A DNA stretch of 11,103 bases, from the NCBI GenBank assembly GCA_037447655.1, contig JBBHKE010000660.1, positions 129,697 through 140,799 on the forward strand, given 5' to 3'. The stretch comes from Zygnema cylindricum (Eukaryota; Streptophyta; Zygnematophyceae; Zygnematales; Zygnemataceae). Position numbers and translations under genes: made by a program. Below the pieces are notes generated by a model, which saw only the letters and a list, made by a program, of their open reading frames with translations, made no database searches and was not told the origin of the DNA. Below are positions 7,901 through 11,103 of the stretch, in pieces; position 1 is the first letter of the stretch, and each line of letters starts with the position of its first letter.

Positions 7901-10527
7901 AGTAACCATAGTAAGCATATTAACCATAGTAAGCATAGTAATCATATTAACCATATTAACCATATAAACCATATTAACCATAGTAACCCTAGTAACCATA
8001 GTAAGCATATTAACCATAGTAACCATAGTAACCATAGCAACCATAGTAACCATAGCAACCATAGTAACCATAGTAACCGTTGTAAGCATATTAACCATAT
8101 TAACCACAGTAACCATAGTAATCATATTAACCATAGTAATCATATTTACCATAGTAACCCGGCAACCATAGTAACCATAGTAACCATAGTAACCAGATAA
8201 ACCATATATACCAAATATACCATATTAACTCTACCTCCTTTGAGCTATGGCTCCAGGGGGCAGCCTATGTGGACATATCATTAGACGCCTATCCAGAGAG
8301 AAGACACGAAATGGAGGCTCGAAGCCACAAAACAACGACTCCTCAAATTTTTTTTAACTCAGAACATATCGGAGATAACGAGTCTTTGCAAGCTTTGGAG
8401 CAACAAGGAGAATTGGACGCAATGATTGAGGTAATTTCGTCAATTTTTTACTTTGTCAAATTTTTAACGAGGAGACGAGGGACTTTCAGAGACTGGCTTC
8501 ACATTTCTCAAAAGAGACAAATTCCTTGTTATTGCTGTTTTTTTTGTTTTTTAGAGATTTTTGTTTGTTTTTGAAGCTGGTGAACTGGAACAGATTAAAT
8601 AAGACAGAGAGAGAGGAGAAAAGAGAGGGGAGAGTAAAGGAAGAGGGGTGAGGAAATAATAAATGAGAAGCAACAGAGAAGTACAGAGGAACAGGAGGAA
8701 GGGGAGAAAGGGAGGTGGATCTGGGAGCTGACAATCGAAGGGAGAGAGAGAAAGAATAGCGAGAGAGGGAGGGGGAGAGGGAGAGATAGAGGGAGAGCGA
8801 GAGATAGAGAGAAAGAGAGAAAGAGGGAGGGAGAGGGAGGGAGAGGGAGAGATAGAGAGAAAAAATGAGAGAGAAGGGGGGAGGGAGGAAGGGAGGGAGG
8901 GAGCACGTGAGTTAGAAAAACTGAAGAGGGATGGAGGGAGTGTGGACAAAGAAAGAGAGAAAAATGAATGTCGAGTGCCTTCGGGTCCTAAATATTTAGT
9001 GTATATACCGGCAGTACCCTCAGGGGGCGGGGGGAGACGCAGGACGTATATGACAGGGAGGCACCCCCCTCCACACCGCTCCCTCCTGAGGCGACACCAG
9101 GCAGTCTCCGATTGGCCGAAGAGGACAGCCATGCGGCTCTTGTGAGACGACTGAAAGCCGGAATTTCTGTTCAAGACCGACTTTACGCTTTCCATGTATA
9201 CCACTCCTGTTTTGTGGGGGCAGATGCAGTCGATTGGTTGAAAAAAGACCAAAACCTTACAAAAGAAGAGGTGGATTTTCTCCGGGCAATCTCGCTGCAA
9301 TTGTTTTTTTGTTTCAGTTTATTTACTTCACGTGTGAACCTGGTTCTTTAATGTCTATTTCGGGAATCACGTGAGAGGGATGGGGCAAAAAGACAAAAGG
9401 ATGGATGAGAGTATTGAGTCACTGCTATCACTACTATATTACTACTAGTAACTTCCATATACCAGATTGGTTTTTGCAGGCACTTTCGCTCGGTAACAAA
9501 CTCATGGCAAAACACTTCTTTCATCATGTCACAAGGTCAGGAAACCTCTATCTTACCTTCACGATCCCTAAAATTGTTAAATCCTTAAGCAGTTTTACAA
9601 CTTTTGTACCTAAAAAAAAATGATTTCTTTTTTAGACATCTCACAAACAAACGAGTCGTTTCGCTGGTCTGGGAAGGAACAGAGAAAGACGGCTGGATGA
9701 TGCTTATCAATTCTACAAGTTTCTGGGAGATTCTGGTGTTTTAACGAAAGGCACGTGTCTCAACTTTTCTGGTTCGGTTTGGAGTGGTGAGGCTCGGAGA
9801 CCAGCTACAGTAGTTGCTGAGCTGGCAGGTACCATGCAGGCCATATGTGACGAATATGTCGCAGAAGACGGTCGATGGGTGGACTACACAGCTCTCGCAG
9901 AAAGTGCCCTAATGAGAAGGCATTCTTTCCAGACCTATTTTTTATGTTTCTTTCCTAATCTAAGAAGTCACATTCTTTTTTCATGCTTATGTATTTGTAC
10001 TGATTTTCTGAAACTGAGAAATTCTTCTTCTTCTTCTTACGACTATTTATACTGTTGGTCTTCTTCGGTACTGTTGGGAGAACAACCACAAAGGTGTAAA
10101 ACACTGGTGGTTTCGAAAGCATCGGAAGTGAGAATAGGTTTTGTCTTTACATTTATGCACTTTTTCTTTCACTTTTTTTTTCAATGTTTTTTGTAAGGTG
10201 GGGAACTGAATTTTGACTGTTATTTTTTCCCACAGGTATATCCAACGGTCTGAGGAGTTGCACCGACTGTCAGTGGAAGCTTTGACTCGAGAAGAACGAC
10301 TCGCTCTATTTTTGAATTCTTATAATATGATGGTTTTACAGGTGGTAGCTTTAGGACAACCTTTTTCAGGACAGGTAGAGAGACTGAAGTTATTCAGCAA
10401 GTATTTTTATCTCATAGGAAGCTGTTTCTACTCACTTGTCGACATAGAAAACGGGATTTTGCGGGGGAATAGAAAGGCTCTCAACTCCATGTCTCGGCCG
10501 TTTTCTCCAAAGGATCCTCGGTTGCGG
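1816..10527 (+). CDS. Multi-exon gene: USP-like / glutaredoxin / DEP / DUF547 protein (3' partial)
   Basis: Nine exons join in frame into about 692 residues: 1816-1981, 3683-3795, 6272-6387, 6691-7345, 8257-8430, 9043-9270, 9480-9527 (or 9535), 9636 (or 9656)-9919 and 10236-10527. Domains in order are USP-like (about 7-155), a Ser/Pro/Arg-rich linker (about 160-326), glutaredoxin (328-405, CKNC at 337-340, cis-Pro 379), a Pro-rich spacer (413-427), DEP (about 437-535) and DUF547 (about 560 onward, cut off). No signal peptide or membrane segment is visible, so a cytosolic or peripheral membrane location is inferred. Grx domains carry out thiol-disulfide exchange with glutathione, DEP domains recruit signalling proteins to membranes, and DUF547 has no settled activity. 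Plant proteins with Grx-DEP-DUF547 are known; an N-terminal USP on them is not familiar to me. The C-terminal half of DUF547 is missing from the window. The domain assignment is strong; exact splice sites are inferred by phase and family alignment. Confidence 0.88.
2044..2076 (+). repeat. Tandem 16-mer carrying TGACGTG cores
   Basis: The unit gtgtggcatgtgacgt occurs twice back to back (2044-2059 and 2060-2075) and a decayed third copy follows to about 2092. Each complete copy creates TGACGTG (2054-2060 and 2070-2076), which is the core bound by plant bZIP factors. Because it lies about 70 bases into the first intron it could act as an intronic enhancer. That role is inference, and a chance duplication is equally possible. 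Confidence 0.4.
2334..2588 (+). repeat. 17-bp minisatellite, about 15 units
   Basis: The unit ggcagtactcagttttt repeats about 15 times with variant classes: ggcagtacacggtttttt, ggcaatactcagttttt and 16-base ggcaatgtcggttttt-type units. The classes recur in a partly ordered way (two standard units, one acacgg unit, then one caat unit), which points to expansion of multi-unit blocks. Open frames across it, encoding Phe/Trp/Gln-rich strings, are translations of the repeat and not genes. Confidence 0.9.
2791..2822 (+). repeat. G-rich run with G-quadruplex pattern
   Basis: Four or more runs of three to eight G separated by A or AA occur within about 30 bases on the sense strand, inside a longer G/A-rich part of intron 1 (about 2610-2930). 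The pattern meets the usual G-quadruplex rule (four G-tracts of at least three with short loops), so it could fold in the pre-mRNA or the coding strand. Folding is predicted only from the pattern. Confidence 0.45.
3126..3272. mobile_element. Fold-back / MITE-like element, about 147 bp
   Basis: An exact 13-base inverted repeat (atagatcaaaagt at 3126-3138 and its complement at 3260-3272) flanks a body whose two halves also pair imperfectly for roughly 60 bases each. For example, cacaagggtgtaaaatt near 3165 matches the reverse complement of the segment near 3220. The loop lies around 3200. There is no coding capacity. The structure matches a fold-back element or MITE; the superfamily cannot be assigned without a clear target-site duplication. 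Confidence 0.65.
3293..3457 (+). repeat. Degenerate cagtattttt / gacagaaacag repeat
   Basis: About seven decayed units of roughly 20-22 bases built on gacagaaacagtattttt-like sequence follow the fold-back element directly. Similar motifs occur upstream of the gene near 1110-1165. The copies are too diverged to define a sharp unit. Open frames through this segment on both strands are low-complexity and not credible genes. Confidence 0.5.
3464..3489 (+). repeat. (TC)n microsatellite
   Basis: A nearly pure TC dinucleotide run with one CCC interruption lies in intron 1, about 200 bases before the exon 2 acceptor. Confidence 0.85.
3683..3795 (+). CDS. Exon 2: middle of USP-like domain
   Basis: This short exon is found by phase and family pattern. 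Acceptor TTTTTTCAG (AG at 3681-3682); the first two bases AA complete Gln56, and 37 codons follow to GAG at 3795 before donor GTTTGT. Residues 57-93 include DFDRVAVHLRDRVLPFLESM, an amphipathic helix with the LLPF-like pattern that plant USP domains show between beta-2 and beta-3 (helix 2). The frame is closed on both sides by introns that preserve phase, which supports it despite its length. A start at its own ATG (3685) is possible for a shorter transcript but would lose the first USP strand. Confidence 0.8.
4755..4890. mobile_element. Possible relative of the 8-133 inverted-repeat element
   Basis: The right end gacaagtgtgtacagaga (4871-4888) matches 17 of 18 bases of the right end of the element at 109-126. 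The left end begins cttttctcc at 4755, as does the left arm at 12. The overall length (about 136 bp) is close to the 120 bp of the first copy. Its own arms pair poorly, so this would be a diverged copy. The interior contains a CA-rich stretch not present in the first copy. Confidence 0.4.
5639..5905 (+). repeat. Direct repeat of about 30 bases, 234 bases apart
   Basis: The sequence cccgcagtagaaaggctgt followed by ggtcagctg or agtcagctg occurs at about 5639-5667 and 5873-5901 with two or three differences. Nothing in it looks coding. It may be a local duplication or two remnants of a dispersed repeat. Confidence 0.6.
5906..5998 (+). repeat. 47-base T-rich tandem duplication
   Basis: Two adjacent copies (5906-5952 and 5953-5998) share ttttttctcttg, then gggtgttttttg, then tttgcca, in the same order and spacing. 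The T-rich composition explains the Lys-rich open frame on the opposite strand. Confidence 0.75.
6272..6387 (+). CDS. Exon 3: beta-3, helix 3 and beta-4 of USP-like domain
   Basis: Acceptor TTAATTCAG, phase 0 start, donor GTGAGT after ...ACC ACA AC (two bases left over). Residues 94-131 read VMSSIEVVKDDLRPEAIIDS then AIRLQADTLVLGGSENTT. This matches the USP signature of a strand, an acidic step, a helix beginning with AI, then AD-x-LVLGG ending beta-4 at the nucleotide-binding loop. The usual G-2x-G-9x-G-S/T motif is altered here: after LGGSE the second Gly is replaced by Glu and the spacer to the GT of exon 4 is shorter. ATP binding is therefore uncertain. Confidence 0.88.
6388..6690 (+). 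other. Intron 3 (303 bases)
   Basis: Donor GTGAGT is close to consensus; acceptor GACAAACAG has a weak pyrimidine tract. Phase 2. No repeats or coding signal seen. Confidence 0.75.
6691..7345 (+). CDS. Exon 4: end of USP, Ser/Pro-rich linker, start of glutaredoxin
   Basis: The first base completes Thr132; 218 codons follow to AGC AAG at 7345, before donor GTGAGA. Residues 132-160 (TWGTIAHCTALGKTPPNCRV then IVVTNGRK) match the last helix and strand of plant USP domains, where a conserved Pro and a valine-rich strand end in a Gly-Lys-like turn. Residues about 160-326 are a low-complexity linker rich in Ser, Pro, Arg and Gly with many SP sites and a basic GKKRSK patch; it is probably disordered and phosphorylatable. 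Residues 328-350 (RITLYSSAGCKNCQAARNLL and on) are the first strand, active site C337-K-N-C340 and first helix of a glutaredoxin. One continuous frame therefore links USP to Grx. Confidence 0.92.
7388..7512 (+). repeat. GGGAGA/GGGA purine repeat with G-quadruplex pattern
   Basis: The sense strand is almost only G and A. From about 7445 to 7469 it is a regular GGGA series ending in GGGGG, with loops of one A, an ideal G-quadruplex pattern. Being purine-only it could also form intramolecular triplex DNA. It starts just after the intron 4 donor and might influence splicing; that is inference. Confidence 0.7.
7683..8231 (+). repeat. 9-bp minisatellite, consensus aaccatagt, about 550 bp
   Basis: Roughly 60 units of a 9-base motif alternate mainly between aaccatagt and aaccatatt, with minor variants (aagcatagt, aatcatatt, agccatagt) and an interruption ggc near 8161. 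Since 9 is a multiple of 3 the repeat is open in several frames, giving a Met-Val-Thr-like string on the minus strand and an Ile-Val-Thr-like string on the plus strand. These frames are artefacts of unit length. The edges are more diverged than the middle. Confidence 0.93.
8257..8430 (+). CDS. Exon 5: C-terminal half of glutaredoxin domain
   Basis: Acceptor CTCCAG, 58 codons in phase 0, donor GTAATT. Residues 351-408 include AAYVDISLDAYPERRHEMEA (beta-2 and helix 2), then TTTPQIFFNSEHIGDNESLQ and ALEQQGELDAMIE. Pro379 in TTPQIFF is the conserved cis-Pro of the thioredoxin fold, which usually reads TVPQVF. The following HIGDNESL loop corresponds to the glutathione-binding GG/GD-D turn, and GEL ends the last helix, as in typical glutaredoxins. 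Joining to exon 4 gives about 78 residues, the normal size of a Grx domain. Confidence 0.93.
8431..9042 (+). other. Intron 5 (0.6 kb)
   Basis: Donor GTAATT. The acceptor chosen is GACGCAG at 9041-9042, the site that keeps phase and yields the Pro-rich spacer; the upstream context is purine-rich and poor as a pyrimidine tract. An in-frame alternative is CCTGAG at 9088-9090, which has a better C/T tract and would shorten the protein by 16 residues. Most of the intron is a purine tract (8600-8945). Confidence 0.65.
8600..8945 (+). repeat. GAGA/GGGAGA purine tract
   Basis: About 345 bases of mostly G and A on the sense strand, with GAGAGAGG, GGGAGAGG and GAGGGAGG units interrupted by short mixed sequence. 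The opposite strand shows Ser/Pro/Leu-rich open frames for this reason; none resembles a protein family. Confidence 0.85.
9043..9270 (+). CDS. Exon 6: Pro-rich spacer and first part of DEP domain
   Basis: 76 codons in phase 0. Residues 409-436 (DVYDREAPPSTPLPPEATPG and on) form a Pro-rich spacer of the kind I recall between Grx and DEP in plant relatives, which supports the 9043 start. From about 437 the DEP domain begins: ALVRRLKAGISVQDRLYAFH is helix 1 with the conserved basic/aromatic turn, and CFVGADAVDWLKKDQNLTKE is the characteristic F-x-G-x-x-A-V-D-W-L helix 2. The donor GTGGAT at 9271 is weak (no G at +5), but reading on breaks the DEP pattern and soon meets a stop. Confidence 0.88.
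9271..9479 (+). other. Intron 6 (209 bases)
   Basis: Weak donor GTGGAT, good acceptor TTTTTGCAG. Phase 0. No other feature seen. Confidence 0.7.
9480..9535 (+). CDS. Exon 7: DEP helix 3
   Basis: Residues 485-500 read ALSLGNKLMAKHFFHH, the DEP segment A-x-x-L-G-x-x-L-x-x-x-x-F-F-H-H-V. After HH the exon can end at 9527 (donor GTCACA, phase 0) or at 9535 (AAG before GTCAGG, leaving two bases). The second donor looks better but, joined to the first acceptor of exon 8, shifts the frame. See exon 8. The exon body is well supported; its last eight bases are not settled. Confidence 0.8.
9636..9919 (+). CDS. Exon 8: end of DEP, spacer and start of DUF547 region
   Basis: Acceptor TTTTTTAG at 9634-9635. 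The frame that carries the domains has codons starting at 9636 and reads, from about residue 507, RFAGLGRNRERRLDDAYQFY then KFLGDSGVL. DDAYQFYKF corresponds to the last strand of DEP (usually ...LYRF). It continues through a Ser/Gly-rich spacer to VVAELAGTMQAICDEYVAED, then GRWVDYTALAES, the segment that precedes DUF547 in plant relatives. Using donor 9535 with acceptor 9635 would put the exon in another frame and stop within about 40 codons, so either donor 9527 or the acceptor at 9654-9655 must be used. The end at 9919 needs a GC donor. Confidence 0.8.
9920..10235 (+). other. Intron 8 (316 bases), apparent GC-AG intron
   Basis: Family alignment and phase place the donor after AGA AG at 9919, where the intron begins GCATTC instead of GT. 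The acceptor TTCCCACAG (10234-10235) is strong. Phase 2. The exon 8 frame stays open to 10196, so read-through gives no early stop but inserts a low-complexity Phe/Ser-rich string inside the domain. A TTC microsatellite lies near 10023-10037. No other feature seen. Confidence 0.65.
10236..10527 (+). CDS. Exon 9: DUF547 domain, N-terminal half
   Basis: The first base G completes Arg595; residues 596-692 follow. Diagnostic DUF547 patterns are present: YIQRSEELHRL, then TREERLALFLNSYNMMVLQ (residues 612-630), matching the conserved F-x-N-x-Y-N-x-x-x-x-x segment, and then YSLVDIENGILRGN (660-673), matching the D-I-E-x-x-I-L-R motif, and PFSPKDPRLR. The usual continuation (an IHFALVCG-type strand and the C-terminal helices) is absent, so a donor is placed at GTGCGG (10528). 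If not spliced there, the frame runs 25 further codons to TAA at 10603-10605. DUF547 has no established biochemical activity; in plants it occurs with leucine zippers, DEP and Grx domains. Confidence 0.87.
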
Positions 10528-11103
10528 GTGCGGAGAACTTTTCTTAACACTTTTGTTTATGTTGCTTGTTTAATGTGCGATTTTATTATATTATGTCCGC
10601 AATAAGGTGTGAGTTGTACCAAGTGGTAAATTATGCCATTAAAACACCTTATAATATGCTTGTATTACACCAAAGAAACTTTGTTTTTGTGTGAGATTAT
10701 TAAGATTATTAATTGACGACAGATTATGTCAAAACAAACTTTCGGGCTTCATTTTTTTGTACAGAACCTTAGGCGTGAGTTTTACTGTTGACAATTTGAC
10801 TTAGTACCTAAAACGATTTTGATGTCTGTTTGGGTGTGTCCAATGTGTTCCTTAACCTTGGCCTAAATCAATCCGTCTAAATAAAGGTACCTTTAAACCC
10901 CCTTTTCTCCCAAACTGAATCCATTTCTTCCCTGAAAACCACAGTTTATTTGGCCATTCAATATCCTCTATCTTTTGATGTTCATTTCATTTCCAATATT
11001 TTCCTACCATCCTATTTCCAAATCCTTACTAAATGCTCTTTGTGGGTTATTCACTAAGTATAAACACCGAGTACTTCCCAAAGTTTGAACTATGGTCTAG
11101 GCT
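10528..11103 (+). other. Likely intron 9 or 3' flank, no coding signal
   Basis: AT-rich sequence without the expected last part of DUF547. A 9-base inverted repeat (ataaggtgt at 10602-10610, complement at 10644-10652) could form a small hairpin. An AATAAA at 10880-10885 lies about 275 bases after the read-through stop at 10605, so an early-terminated transcript is conceivable. Otherwise I see nothing identifiable. Confidence 0.55.

Larger units (their letters stand above)
7346..8256 (+). other. Intron 4 (0.9 kb), mostly two repeat blocks
   Basis: Donor GTGAGA, acceptor GGCTCCAG. Phase 0. It splits the glutaredoxin domain directly after its first helix. A G/A-rich block (7346-7512) and a 9-bp minisatellite (about 7683-8231) make up most of it; about 170 bases of plain AT-rich sequence lie between. 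No coding signal apart from repeat translations. Confidence 0.85.

Noticed and set aside
7712-8152. 146-codon minus-strand frame with Met-Val-Thr repeats
   Set aside because: It is the 9-bp minisatellite read in triplets; other frames of the same array are open too, and it lies inside intron 4.
7683-8231. CRISPR array
   Set aside because: Units are 9 bases, directly adjacent and without unique spacers, in a eukaryotic intron: a minisatellite.
8551-9300. 249-codon minus-strand frame rich in Ser, Pro and Leu
   Set aside because: It is the complement of the intron 5 purine tract and of the DEP exon; no domain is recognisable and composition explains its openness.

Overview
This is eukaryotic nuclear DNA. 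It holds most of one gene on the + strand, split into at least nine exons (about 1816 to 10527) with GT-AG introns, and its 3' end lies beyond the window. The chained exons encode about 692 residues with four recognisable domains in order: a universal stress protein (USP)-like alpha/beta domain, a Ser/Pro-rich linker, a glutaredoxin (Grx) domain with active site CKNC, a DEP domain, and the first part of a DUF547 domain. The Grx-DEP-DUF547 order is, as far as I know, typical of the green-plant lineage. With the long, repeat-filled introns it suggests a streptophyte alga or an early-diverging plant, but I cannot name the organism and other algal lineages are not excluded.

Layout. 1-1815: upstream DNA with a short inverted-repeat element at its left edge, a moderately GC-rich patch of unknown role, and a C/T tract just before the start codon. 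Exon 1 (1816-1981), exon 2 (3683-3795), exon 3 (6272-6387) and the start of exon 4 (6691-7345) encode the USP-like fold. The rest of exon 4 encodes the linker and the Grx active site. Exon 5 (8257-8430) completes Grx. Exon 6 (9043-9270), exon 7 (from 9480) and the start of exon 8 (to 9919) encode DEP. The end of exon 8 and exon 9 (10236 to about 10527) encode DUF547 up to the conserved GILRGN motif. From 10528 to the window end I see no coding sequence.

The introns carry much of the unusual sequence: a 17-bp minisatellite with a higher-order pattern and a fold-back (MITE-like) element in intron 1, a second short element and two duplications in intron 2, a G-rich tract followed by a 9-bp minisatellite of about 550 bp in intron 4, and a purine tract in intron 5.

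The main biological point is the joining of a USP-like nucleotide-binding fold to a Grx-DEP-DUF547 protein. Exon 4 encodes the end of USP and the start of Grx in one uninterrupted frame, so the fusion is unlikely to be a gene-prediction artefact. A cytosolic or membrane-associated redox or stress-signalling role is a reasonable inference only. Two splice junctions are non-standard: exon 7/8, where the obvious junction shifts the frame, and intron 8, which appears to be GC-AG.
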